In this document: piece after piece, positions 43,748-52,522 of the stretch
Layout: each line of letters begins with the position of its first letter
Position numbering within the stretch: the stretch's first letter is position 1
Assembly (NCBI GenBank): GCA_018141785.1
Contig: CP073341.1
Span: forward strand, 248,001-312,000
Origin: Candidatus Paraprochloron terpiosi LD05
Lineage (GTDB): Bacteria; Cyanobacteriota; Cyanobacteriia; Cyanobacteriales; Prochloraceae
DNA length: 64,000 nt
Reading direction: 5' to 3'
Program-made: the position numbers and the translations under genes
The notes under the pieces: model-generated
The model's input: only the letters and a program-made list of their open reading frames with translations
Databases searched by the model: none
Told to the model about the DNA's origin: nothing

Positions 43748-45640
43748 CTACTGGTAACTGTTATAGCCTCTGGGAGTAATCATCCAATTCCTATAATGGC
43801 GGGTGGTAGAATTGCCAATAAGTACTGTAGTGAGCATGTCAATGGGAAACTGGAGCATTTGCTCTAAAGTAGTAATAGTAATTTGCTCCTCTTCCCGGTA
43901 AGCAGAACGAACTAAAGCAACGGGGGTATTCTTATGCCGATAGGGCAATAATATCTCCCGAGCTGCTATAATTTGTTTAGTCCTTTTGCGGGATCGGGGA
44001 TTATAAATTGCTATAATAAAGTCTCCTACAGCAGCAGCTTTGAGTCTTTTTTTAATTACTTCCCAAGGAGTTAACAAATCGCTTAAACTAATGGCACAAA
44101 AATCGTGCATAAGGGGTGCTCCCACCCTCCCAGCAGCTGCTTGGAGGGCACTAATACCCGGAAATATCTCCACTGAGGGGGTTTTTCCGTCCCAGTTACG
44201 GGACTCTAGTTCCTCAAATACCAACCCCGCCATACCATAAATACCGCTCTCTCCTGAAGAAACTACTGCTACAGTCAAGCCCCATTCTGCTAAGGCGATC
44301 GCCCTTTGTGCCCTTTCCCTTTCCTGAGTAATAGGTAAGGACTCAATTATTTGTCCTGGTCGCTTTAGGGGAGCTATGAGGTCAACATACAAATCATAAC
44401 CAATAACTGCATCCGCTGCTGTGACAGCAGTTTGGGCTGCGGGGGTCATTTGGTCTAAGGAACCTGGCCCCATACCTACTAAATATAGCTTACCTTTATT
44501 ACCTGTATATTCTTCCTCAGAACGGGCGATCGCCACGGTTACCGCTCCTTCCCCAATGTGGGGTGTGCCATCGTGTGGGGTATTTCCTTGGGGTTTCTCC
44601 TTTGCGCCTTTGCGCCTTGGCGCGAGAATCTGTTTGGGGACTAGGAGGTAATTTACTCCTGCTGCTAATAAAGCTGCTGCTTCAGCCACGCTGGGAGTCC
44701 CTACTTCTTTATTTACTATAGGAGAAGGAGTGGGGACTTGAACTTGACTCAGTTCTTCAGCAGGAAAGGTTTTGAAGGGCCAATGGTAGCTGTGGCATAA
44801 TTCTATAATACCCTCTTCGTCAGCTTTAATGTCAATGGTGCCTACTCCGGCGATCGCCTCTACTGCTAAATTATAGTCTTGACAAACTAGAGTAATGGCT
44901 TTTTCAATCAGGTGTCTAGAGGTACCTCGGACGCAACCGATTCCTAGCCACAAAACCCGGGGGTGCCAATGTACTTGGGGTACTCCCTCAGGGTCTCTCT
45001 TATATTCACTAATATAAATAGTAGCCTGAGAATGTTGTGTTGGGGTAAAAGAGAATGGGTGTTTTGGGGGTAAATGTTTTTGCCAGAGGGTGGTACCCGC
45101 CTCCTGAATAACTTCTACGGAATCACAACGAGCTATCACTGCTGCTACTTCGTTCCAGTCTCCTTCTCCTCGTTGCCAACCAAAAGGAACTCCTAAGACG
45201 TCAACTCCGGGTAATGCTATACTATGAGAGGTTCCCGTGATAACTGGTATAGCTCCTATTTGTCGGGCAATTAATTGAGTCAGTTGCTCCCCACCCCCTA
45301 AATGACTCCCGCACAAACTAATCACAAATTTCCCCCCTGGATCTAAAACTACCACAGCTGGGTCGGAGGATTTATCTTTCAGGAGGGGAGCAATTAATCG
45401 CACTACTGCTCCTGCTGCTAAACAGAAGATAAAGGCGCGGTTATGGGGCCAAAGTTCGGCGAGGTGTTCTTTGAGGGAACAGTCATAAACCTGGGTATTG
45501 TCAATATTTTCTAAATGTTGAGGTACCCAGAGAGTTATATTGTTATTTTGACAGATACTTTGGAGAGTTTTGACAGAATAGGGGGTAGTGGCGATCGCCG
45601 CACAGGGTTCAAACTGAGAAAATAATGAGTTAGTGTTCAA
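43748..45640 (-). CDS. cobJ: CbiG-CobJ fusion (precorrin-3B C17-methyltransferase)
   Basis: A 630-residue two-domain protein. Residues ~1-330 are CbiG: FIFCLAAGAVVRLIAPLLKD near 70, VVVLDPGGKFVISLCGSHLGG, and a C-terminal cobalamin CbiG_C domain with LGIGCVRGTSRHLIEKAI. Residues ~390-630 are CobJ, a tetrapyrrole methylase with KLYLVGMGPGSLDQMTPAAQ and SSGESGIYGMAGLVFEELES. Together they open and methylate the ring during corrin synthesis. The fusion is usual in cyanobacteria. The TTG start overlaps rnd by 11 bp. The linker (~345-375) contains LAPRRKGAKEK, encoded by a family A repeat (44599-44627). Confidence 0.92.
   Translation of the reverse strand: MNTNSLFSQFEPCAAIATTPYSVKTLQSICQNNNITLWVPQHLENIDNTQVYDCSLKEHLAELWPHNRAFIFCLAAGAVVRLIAPLLKDKSSDPAVVVLDPGGKFVISLCGSHLGGGEQLTQLIARQIGAIPVITGTSHSIALPGVDVLGVPFGWQRGEGDWNEVAAVIARCDSVEVIQEAGTTLWQKHLPPKHPFSFTPTQHSQATIYISEYKRDPEGVPQVHWHPRVLWLGIGCVRGTSRHLIEKAITLVCQDYNLAVEAIAGVGTIDIKADEEGIIELCHSYHWPFKTFPAEELSQVQVPTPSPIVNKEVGTPSVAEAAALLAAGVNYLLVPKQILAPRRKGAKEKPQGNTPHDGTPHIGEGAVTVAIARSEEEYTGNKGKLYLVGMGPGSLDQMTPAAQTAVTAADAVIGYDLYVDLIAPLKRPGQIIESLPITQERERAQRAIALAEWGLTVAVVSSGESGIYGMAGLVFEELESRNWDGKTPSVEIFPGISALQAAAGRVGAPLMHDFCAISLSDLLTPWEVIKKRLKAAAVGDFIIAIYNPRSRKRTKQIIAAREILLPYRHKNTPVALVRSAYREEEQITITTLEQMLQFPIDMLTTVLIGNSTTRHYRNWMITPRGYNSYQ
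44599..44627. repeat. family A repeat inside the cbiG-cobJ coding sequence
   Basis: CCTTTGCGCCTTTGCGCCTT followed by GGCGCGAGA is the reverse complement of the CGCGCAAAG-type intergenic repeat. It falls in the interdomain linker and keeps the frame, adding the basic segment APRRKGAKEK. Confidence 0.85.
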
Positions 45641-46253
45641 AGATGTCCTTATAATGAGCTATATCTAGGGAGACTATGGTAGGTAGGCATGCCATGGACT
45701 GTTGTGCTAATTCCCACCGTTCCTCTCTTTGGAGCATGGTTATGAGTTTTTCCCGGAGGCTAATAAGATATAGTACATCATTGGCGGCGTAACTGAGTTG
45801 AGCGTCGGAGAGATTCGCTGCATTTCCCCAGTCGGAACTTTGAGAAGTTTTATCTAATTCTACTCCTTCTAACTCCAATACTAAACTTTTCAAACCATGA
45901 CTGTTAGTGTAGGTACGGGCGAGTTTGCTGGCAATTTTCGTACAGAAGATGGGTTGGACTTCAATGCCAAAGGTAGTGCGTAGTTGAGCTAGATCGAAGC
46001 GAGCATAATGGAAAATTTTGACAATCTGGGGCGCTTCCATTAACTTTTTTAAGTTAGGTGCTTTAGTTTGTCCCCGTTGAATCCTAATTGCTGCAACGTA
46101 ACAATTATCATCACATAACTGAACTAAACAGAGGCGATCCCGTCCATAAACCAAACCCATAGTTTCCGTATCTACCCCGATAGCATTGGCTTCCAGATAG
46201 CGAGAGAGGGTTTCCTGGGTTAAATCACCATCGCATATTTCTAAATTTTTCAT
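45630..46253 (-). CDS. rnd: ribonuclease D-like 3'-5' exonuclease
   Basis: A 207-residue single-domain DEDD exonuclease. Exo I: AIGVDTETMGLVYG (~24-37, DxE). Exo II: IFHYARFDLAQL (~80-91). Exo III: SYAANDVLYLISLREKL (~163-179, Y-x3-D). It lacks the HRDC domain of E. coli RNase D, as is normal for the short cyanobacterial form. It probably trims structured RNA 3' ends. It overlaps the start of cbiG-cobJ and lies downstream of trpB on the same strand. Confidence 0.88.
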   Translation of the reverse strand: MKNLEICDGDLTQETLSRYLEANAIGVDTETMGLVYGRDRLCLVQLCDDNCYVAAIRIQRGQTKAPNLKKLMEAPQIVKIFHYARFDLAQLRTTFGIEVQPIFCTKIASKLARTYTNSHGLKSLVLELEGVELDKTSQSSDWGNAANLSDAQLSYAANDVLYLISLREKLITMLQREERWELAQQSMACLPTIVSLDIAHYKDIFEH

Positions 46254-46277
46254 CGACCTATTTACTTTGTTTTTTTA

Positions 46278-46307
46278 TCTCGCGCAAAGACGCAAAGGCG
46301 CAAAGGG
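46278..46307. repeat. dispersed GCAAAG-type short repeat (family A)
   Basis: TCTCGCGCAAAGACGCAAAG followed by GCGCAAAGGG, upstream of rnd. This is the clearest full copy and the best match to the one inside cbiG-cobJ. Confidence 0.85.
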
Positions 46308-46316
46308 TCGAGCGAA

Positions 46317-46365
46317 AATCACGGAACCTATGTAATCCTTGTTCTGCAAGAATAGTTCCGTGATT
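46317..46365. other. 11-bp inverted repeat in the trpB-rnd spacer
   Basis: AATCACGGAAC (46317-46327) and GTTCCGTGATT (46355-46365) are exact inverted copies around a 27-nt loop. There is no T run on either side. It may be an RNA hairpin on the trpB transcript or a binding site. Confidence 0.6.
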
Positions 46366-46450
46366 GTCGAATTCTAGTATAAGGCAAGATTTGATTTTTG
46401 TCAACCCCCTTTTGATATTTATTTTTGGAAAATGCCCCGAACCCAATCCC

Positions 46451-47674
46451 CTACCTTTCCAAATATTTTGCTACTGTTTGTACGTCCTTATCCCCCCGTC
46501 CGGAACAATTTATAATAATGCGGGGACTTCCTTCTAGTTGGGGACAGAGAGTTTCCAGGTAAGCGAAAGCATGGGCTGTTTCCAAAGCGGGGATAATACC
46601 TTCTAACTCAGAGACCCGACAGAAAGCAGCCACGGCTTCCGAGTCGGTAACGCTATAATATTCAGCCCGAGCACTATCTTTCAGCCAACTGTGTTCTGGT
46701 CCCACTCCAGGATAATCTAAACCGGCGCTAATGGAGTGAGGTTCCACCACCTGACCCTCATTATCTTGTAATAAATAACTCATTGCTCCGTGCAAAACTC
46801 CTGGAGTACCTTGAGTTAAAGTAGCTGCGTGTTTCCCGGAGGCTATGCTTTCCCCTGCTGCCTCTACTCCTATTAATCTAACAGAAGAGTCAGGGATAAA
46901 CTCAGAGAAAATACCCATGGCATTAGAACCACCACCTACACAGGCTATAATTAGATCCGGTAGTCCGGACCATTTCTCAAGACATTGAGTGCGAGTTTCC
47001 TTGCCGATGATACCATGAAAATTCCGCACTAACATGGGATAGGGATGAGGTCCAGCTACAGAACCGAGGATATAGTGAGTGGTTTCTACATTGGTTACCC
47101 AGTCCCGAATGGCTTGGCTGGTAGCGTCTTTGAGGGTTCCTGTTCCTGCTTCTACTGGCTGTACTGTTGCTCCCAAGAGACCCATACGAAAGACGTTCAA
47201 GGCTTGCCTTTCCATGTCCCGAACGCCCATATAGATAATGCATTCTAAACCAAATCTAGCACAGACGGTGGCGGTGGCAACCCCGTGCTGCCCTGCTCCA
47301 GTTTCGGCTATAATACGCTTTTTACCCATGCGCTTTGCTAGGAGTACTTGACCTAAGGCATTATTGATTTTATGTGCTCCTGTGTGGTTTAAATCTTCCC
47401 GTTTGAGATATATTTGTGGTCCGGTACGGTCCTTTCTAGCATAGTGCTCTGTTAACCGTTGGGCGAAGTAGAGAGGACTGGGTCTGCCTACGTAGTCTTT
47501 GAGTAAACTTTGCAGTTCTGCTTGAAAGTCCTTATCTTGGCTGTAGTTGGTATAGGCTGACTCTAATTGAGATAAGGCTGGCATTAAAGTTTCTGGGACG
47601 TATTTTCCTCCATAGGGTCCGAAACGTCCTTCATGGTCAGGTTGTTGAGTTTTGGCAAAGGTGGTGGTTGTCAC
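46451..47674 (-). CDS. trpB: tryptophan synthase beta subunit
   Basis: A 407-residue TrpB with GTG start. It begins with [20 protein letters not shown]. The PLP lysine is in [20 protein letters not shown], with the phosphate-binding loop [12 protein letters not shown] near 240. [20 protein letters not shown] and the C-terminal [20 protein letters not shown] are all present. It condenses indole with serine in the last step of tryptophan synthesis. No trpA is adjacent, which is usual in cyanobacteria. Confidence 0.96.
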   Translation of the reverse strand: MTTTTFAKTQQPDHEGRFGPYGGKYVPETLMPALSQLESAYTNYSQDKDFQAELQSLLKDYVGRPSPLYFAQRLTEHYARKDRTGPQIYLKREDLNHTGAHKINNALGQVLLAKRMGKKRIIAETGAGQHGVATATVCARFGLECIIYMGVRDMERQALNVFRMGLLGATVQPVEAGTGTLKDATSQAIRDWVTNVETTHYILGSVAGPHPYPMLVRNFHGIIGKETRTQCLEKWSGLPDLIIACVGGGSNAMGIFSEFIPDSSVRLIGVEAAGESIASGKHAATLTQGTPGVLHGAMSYLLQDNEGQVVEPHSISAGLDYPGVGPEHSWLKDSARAEYYSVTDSEAVAAFCRVSELEGIIPALETAHAFAYLETLCPQLEGSPRIIINCSGRGDKDVQTVAKYLER

Positions 47675-47721
47675 AGCTGGGGGTAATAGGAGGATTATCT
47701 TTGAATTGTACCATTAGTTAA

Positions 47722-47755
47722 AGCCGTTGCACCATCTTGAGACAATGCAACGGCT
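47722..47755 (-). terminator. hairpin between the LamG gene and trpB
   Basis: AGCCGTTGCA and TGCAACGGCT form a perfect 10-bp stem around a 14-nt loop, followed on the minus strand by TTT. It lies 17 bp after the LamG stop and 48 bp before the trpB start, fitting a terminator for the former or an attenuator for the latter. Confidence 0.7.
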
Positions 47756-47772
47756 CTGCTCATTATGAACCA

Positions 47773-49723
47773 CTAGGCAAAAAACCCGTCAACAACTGTG
47801 GGACTGTTAAAGAGAGTTCCTGTATTATTGGTAGAACTCAAGTCATAAGCATTGTTACCGATGACGTTATCGAAGTCATAATAGCCCACGAGGTTAGACT
47901 CAAAGCCAGTAAGTCCAAGGTTCATACTCGCCCGAATCTCTTCTGCTGTGCGGACTTTATCCCAAAAGCGCACTTCATCCATTTCTCCATCAAAGTAACG
48001 CCTGTTAATAATATTCCCGCCAAATAAGATACTCGTTGGGGCATTTAAAGGGTTTGTATTGACTGTGTTCAGGCTTGCTTCTTCTGTCCCATTTACAAAC
48101 ACTTTGATAGTGCTCGTAAGTGAGTCTCTGGTGGCGGCTACATGGACCCACTTCCCAGTGGCTACATTGGAGCTAGAAGCTATGGTAACACTTCGCCCTT
48201 CACTGGGAACACCCTGACCGAGGACCACCTTGTTATTCAAAATTGAAACTCCAAAGTCATTCTGGAAACCTCTTACATCGGCGTAGATTAACCCGTTCCC
48301 TTGATAGAACTGGCTCTGACCGGGACGATTTACCGCATCGGCAGTTTTAATCCAAGCTTCTAGGGTAAAGCTTCCCGCTACACTGCGGTCTATTTGGACG
48401 TAATCATCGGTGCCATCGAAACTCAAAGCCTTATCTACGGTGGATAAGCTACGCTCAATGCCAATTTGGCTGTTATGATAGAGATTCTGAATCTCCGTGG
48501 CATCCAGTGCTTCATCAATGATGACTACATCATCTATCTGACCGTCAAAATACCTATCAATACTCCCGGCACTGCGACCAATGTAGTTATTGTTGCGCAC
48601 TTTGGTGGTGGGAACCACTGTGCTTTGTAGTGTTCTTGCCAGCTCTCCGTTTTTATAGAGACTCTGGGTGCCTGTCTCTGAAATAGTGGCGGTAACATGG
48701 ATCCAGGTGTCCGCTTCCCAAAAGTCGCCTATTCTCAGATTAGCGACATCAACTCCACTATACGCTACAAAAAGCGCATTGGGAGTATTTTCATGGTTAA
48801 TTAACATAATATTATTGTTATGTATACCATCCCCAAAATCAAAGACCCGGGACCAGAAATTGAAACTGTCATAGTTGACATTAGCAGCGAAGGTGAACCC
48901 TGCTCCCGTTTCTAGGTTGGATATCTCCCCGTAATCATTATCGCCATCGAAATTGAGTTGATTGCCAGAGCGTTCGGTGGAAGGGCTTGTCCGTGATGCC
49001 TCGTGGAGGGTTAAAGTATGGCTGTTGCGGCTGATGTCGTCTACTGTGGTGCCACTGCCTTCAAAGCTATAGGCTGCTTCTAGGTTTAGGTTGGGCAGGA
49101 TACTGGTAATTTGATTACCAAAGTCAATTCCCCGGACCAATCTCTGTGATTCGTCTACGTTGATAATATGAGGGTTCATAGACGTTTCTTTATATCCCGA
49201 CGGTACCACCTGTCGCACCTCCAAAAATACGCCAGACTCAGTAATTGTGTGCCTTAAGAAATAATCCCCATTAGAGTTTGTTTGTGGTGGCAGAGATGTC
49301 CCCATCATCCAATTGACCATTTTTGTTGAGGTCCAGGTAGACAATACTACCTAAAATTCCTGCTTCGTTGGTATCCTGCACCCCGTTACCGTTCAAATCG
49401 TCAAAAACAGTTCCGAAGATACTTGTAGCTGCATAAGCCAAAAACTGACCGGTATAGGAGTCATTCTCGGCTAAAAAAATTCGATGATAATTTGTATGAA
49501 AGAAGCTGAACACCCTTAGAACATGGAAACCTTGCGGTACATTGGACAATGAATACTTTCCCTCCGAATCAGTGAAGGTATAGGTTTCCCCTAAATCAAG
49601 TTTACCATTGTCATTGTCATCTAGGTAGACAGCCTGATGAGACACTCCAAATCTGTATTCATCAGAATCCTGCATTTAGTTACGATTCAAATCTTCAAAA
49701 ACAATTCCACTTATAGTCGCCAT
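47773..49723 (-). pseudogene. SdrD-B/LamG surface protein, broken by a stop and a frameshift
   Basis: From the ATG at 49721-49723 the frame reads MATISGIVFEDLNRN, stops at TAA (49676-49678) and resumes MQDSDEYRFG. It continues through SdrD-B-type modules with EF-hand-like acidic loops (YLDDNDNGKLDLGETYTFTD, DLNGNGVQDTNEAG, YLDLNKNGQLDDGD). At 49276-49283 a duplicated AAAC shifts the frame; removing one copy joins ATT to NSNGDYFLRH. Then follow two LamG/concanavalin-like domains (YSFEGSGTTVDDISRNSHTL near the first; GTDDYVQIDRSVAGSFTLEA in the second). Without both lesions it would be about 648 residues, probably a secreted adhesin-like protein, though no signal peptide is visible. Confidence 0.85.
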
Positions 49724-49913
49724 AGTTATCCTCGTTTTTTTGGTACCAGATCTAAATATTTTACCTATAAAATCACTCTTTTCTTGAAACTTTTATTAAG
49801 TTTATGTTAATTTTTTATAAGAATTGTTTAAAATTTTCCGGAAAATAAGATTATTGAAGCAACTGTGAGTGCGAAAACATTAAGCGCCGATTCCTTGAAA
49901 TCCACCAAACATT

Positions 49914-50180
49914 ATGTTAATTCAGTATGCTTGTGCAGCCACTCCTTAGCGGGACTTTGGCAGTAAAAACGGTACCTACGTAAACGGGAAAAAAATCGGA
50001 CAGCGGGAAATAGAACTAGGTCAGACAATATTTCCCGTTACTATTGAACAGGGTAGTGAAGAGAGTCCTTCTCTACTAAAACCATCTGAGGATTTATCAA
50101 CGATTAATAAGGTCGAATATGTCAAATTTATGGGGAATGCAGCGAGTATCCATCGCCTCGACACAGAAATACAAAAGTAA
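49914..50180 (+). pseudogene. remnant of an FHA-domain protein
   Basis: The frame contains RDFGSKNGTYVNGKKIGQRE, the conserved core of a forkhead-associated (phosphothreonine-binding) domain. IELGQTIFPVTIEQGSEES follows, and the frame ends at 50178-50180. It is preceded by an in-frame TAG (49947-49949), and only ~12 plausible codons lie before that. The 3' end overlaps the first ~20 codons of rsmE in another frame. I interpret it as the tail of a decayed kinase or FHA-protein gene. Confidence 0.6.
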
Positions 50181-50850
50181 AATTATGCTTAATCAGCATC
50201 AAAAACATTACCTGTGTCGAGTGTTGCGCTTGGGAAAAGGCGATCGCTTTATAGCCATGGACGGACGGGGAAAGTCTTGGTTAGCTGAATTAACTGCCAG
50301 CACCTCGGCACGTATCATAGAAGCCCTGGTGCAAGATACGGAGCTAGGAGTGGAGGTGACTCTCATGGTAGCCTTACCCAAAGGCAATGGTTTCGATAAC
50401 ATAGTGCGCTGCTGTACCGAACTGGGAGCGTCTTCCTTTGTTACAGTAGGAAGCGATCGCACTTTACTCAAACCTAGTGCTCATAAGCTATCTCGCTGGC
50501 GCAAAATAGCCACCTCAGCAGCAGAACAATCAGAACGCCAGATAGTACCTGAAGTAAAGGTAACTACTGACTTTGTCACTGCTTGCGACCTAAATCACCA
50601 ATTGACTCCTAATCGTTATCTTTGCGTTGGTAGGGGCCGGGCGCCCCATTTACTTCATCGTCTGGAAAATAGACAAATTGGCAATATTATCATTGCGACA
50701 GGACCAGAAGGTGGTTGGAGCGAGGGAGAGATAGAGATAGGGTGCGCGTCTGGCTTCCAACCAGTTTCTCTTGGCAAGCGCATTCTCAGATCCATTATCG
50801 CCCCCATATTTGCCATGTCCCTCGTTGCTGCTACTTTGGAAAAAGAATAG
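50119..50850 (+). CDS. rsmE: 16S rRNA m3U1498 methyltransferase
   Basis: A 243-residue SPOUT-class methyltransferase. The N-terminal PUA-like part has LNQHQKHYLCRVLRLGKGDRF (~26-46). The catalytic SPOUT knot has VALPKGNGFDNIVRCCTELG, AATSAAEQSERQIVPEV and IIIATGPEGGWSEGEIE, ending SLGKRILRSIIAPIFAMSLV. It methylates U1498 of 16S rRNA. The next gene (a TPR protein) begins 5 bp downstream, as in other cyanobacteria. Confidence 0.94.
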   Translation: MSNLWGMQRVSIASTQKYKSKIMLNQHQKHYLCRVLRLGKGDRFIAMDGRGKSWLAELTASTSARIIEALVQDTELGVEVTLMVALPKGNGFDNIVRCCTELGASSFVTVGSDRTLLKPSAHKLSRWRKIATSAAEQSERQIVPEVKVTTDFVTACDLNHQLTPNRYLCVGRGRAPHLLHRLENRQIGNIIIATGPEGGWSEGEIEIGCASGFQPVSLGKRILRSIIAPIFAMSLVAATLEKE

Positions 50851-50854
50851 GACT

Positions 50855-52444
50855 ATGCTAGACCAAATTGCCCAGGCGATTGAATGTCAAGATTATCCCA
50901 CAGCTGCCGAGTTAATAGAAGAAATGGGGCGAGTCGTTAGAGGCTAAAGCCGCCTAGTAATAGGCAATAAGGCACATAAACCTCAGCAGTGTACTAGTAG
51001 CCCCTGGATAATCTAAGCTAAATACCGAAAGGAGCTGAAAACCAGATAACCTCCAAGAGGTACTGTACCTTGATAACTAAATCCAGATTGCTGGTGAGAA
51101 GGGAGCCTCAAGTCCAGCCCCCGCCATTAATCAATGCCGGGGGGAAATCAGAATCTCTATCTGGCCACACCATGGCCGTGAATTCAAGCGGTCCACCGTT
51201 TTGCTAACGGAGGGTGAAGCTGGCAGCAGGGCGCAATCAGAGACTAAGGTCACACTGGCGCTAAGGAGGAGAGTACAAGGTTAATGGAAGCCCCCGCCAT
51301 TAATCAATGCCGGGGGTGGTAAGTGAACCGCCGTAAAAAGTGTCTTATCTATAGGTGGGACCGAAGGACTCAGCACGCAGTGACAAACAAGAAGAAATAC
51401 CCGCTCGGTTTCATTTCTACACGAGCATCCCTGGGGTGTGGAAACGCAGGCAAATTGGTGGAACCTAAATACTCAATCAATTCTGGATTTGGAACGACGA
51501 AAAACGTCGGTAACCACCTTGGGATGGTATCCAAGGAGGAAGATTAGCAAACTCTAACAAAAACGACGGATAGGACGTGGGAACGAAACGAAAACTGGTA
51601 ACAGCTGAAACGATTGCCCACAATGAGCGAGAACGAAAAGTACTTGAAAATGTGCGAATAAACCTTGTAACCCGAAAGGGTATTAAATACCGCATTCGAT
51701 TGCATGACGAAGAAGGGAAGTACTAAGTAAAGGAAATGGGGGAAGACTGCGGAAATTACCTAACCCAGATGGAACCAAAATTGGTGAGGAACGTAGTCAA
51801 TGGCTAGAGTGATTAAACATCACGTGGGGCCAAAGCTCATAGGAGCCGTGTGCGATGAAAGTTGCTTGCACGGTTTTGAATCGGGGCTGAGGTAGAGTCA
51901 TCTACTTCTTCTACCGTACAAGGCAACGTCAGCAAATAATCCCTGGGTAGATTTTTATCGGGGGCGACTTTATGAAGCTACGGGGGATCTAGTTGCAGCT
52001 CGCCAACTATTGCGCAATACAATTAATCGGAAAATTCTCCTTCGTGTTCGTCTGGGAGTGGAGCGTTTGACTAATATTGAGACGAAACAAAGAGAAGAAG
52101 CTCTCACTAAAGCCACAGCAATACCTTGTTGTTGCGCTGCCATTAAAGATATTATCCCAGTTAATGTTATCCAGGTAAATTATTTTCTTGCTAATTTACC
52201 CCAGCCCACTGTAAGATATACAAAAAAAGAAGATGAGCTAGTTAGCTTCAGTTTTGCCCTATTTGAAGCATCTTTACAGACAGATGTGAAAGGGAAGCTT
52301 TATCGCAATTGGAAGGATTTTACCTCTTTTGGGGAAAGGGCGATGGATTTTCAGGAAATGCTCTCGGACATAGAACCTCATATTCACTTATTCCGTCGGG
52401 ATGCTGCTTTTCACTTATACAGCAGTCTTATTTTGCTCAAATAA
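50855..52444 (+). CDS. TPR-like protein gene interrupted by a group II intron
   Basis: Exon 1 (50855-50925) encodes MLDQIAQAIECQDYPTAAEL then IEE. Exon 2 resumes at 51916 and reads YKATSANNPWVDFYRGRLYE, then ATGDLVAARQLLRNTIN. If bases 50926-51915 are removed the reading frame joins precisely (IEEM-YKATSANNPWV) and yields about 199 residues. The product resembles a cyanobacterial TPR protein usually found after rsmE. The homologous middle part appears shortened after ALTKATAIP. The C-terminal half has CCAAIKDIIPVNVIQVNYFL. Without splicing translation would end a few codons into the intron. Confidence 0.78.
51118..51143. repeat. 26-bp hairpin repeat, copy 1 in the intron (family D)
   Basis: CCCCCGCCATT...AATGCCGGGGG: 11-bp arms with one mismatch around a 4-base loop. 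At the matching place intron copy 1 has a different stem-loop (CCGCTTAGGGGATAAGCG), so the repeat seems to have replaced or capped a peripheral hairpin. Confidence 0.88.
51291..51316. repeat. 26-bp hairpin repeat, copy 2 in the intron (family D)
   Basis: Identical in sequence to 51118-51143, 173 bp downstream, again at a position where intron copy 1 shows a short variable hairpin (GTATCCTAGAAATAGGTAC). Confidence 0.88.
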
Positions 52445-52522
52445 GTTCCCTAGACTTGCTTTTTGCTTAATTCCTTGCTATGGTTAAATTTGAGCTACCA
52501 ATATTAATAAGGAGAGGGAAAC

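Larger units (their letters stand above)
50926..51915 (+). mobile_element. group II intron, RT-less, copy 2 (inside a TPR gene)
   Basis: About 990 nt. Its 5' end GGGGCGAGTCGTTAGAGGC parallels copy 1, and internal blocks match (for example CTTGATAACTAAATCCAG, AATCTCTATCTGGCCACAC, GTGAATTCAAGC, GATTTGGAACGACGAAAAAC). Domain V at 51843-51876 starts GAGCCGTGTGCGATGAAAG and closes TTGCACGGTT. Domain VI has GAGGTAGA and TCTACTTC around GTCA. There is no intron-encoded protein. Two copies of a 26-bp hairpin repeat lie in its 5' half. Exact splice sites are inferred from frame restoration and alignment to copy 1. Confidence 0.85.

Noticed and set aside
43748..45640. Cobalamin riboswitch upstream of cbiG-cobJ
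   Set aside because: The gene start overlaps rnd, leaving no leader, and no B12-box-like sequence is present near cobM either.
51323..51695. Small frames inside intron copy 2 (74 aa plus, 72 aa minus)
   Set aside because: Both cross conserved ribozyme sequence. Neither has maturase motifs.
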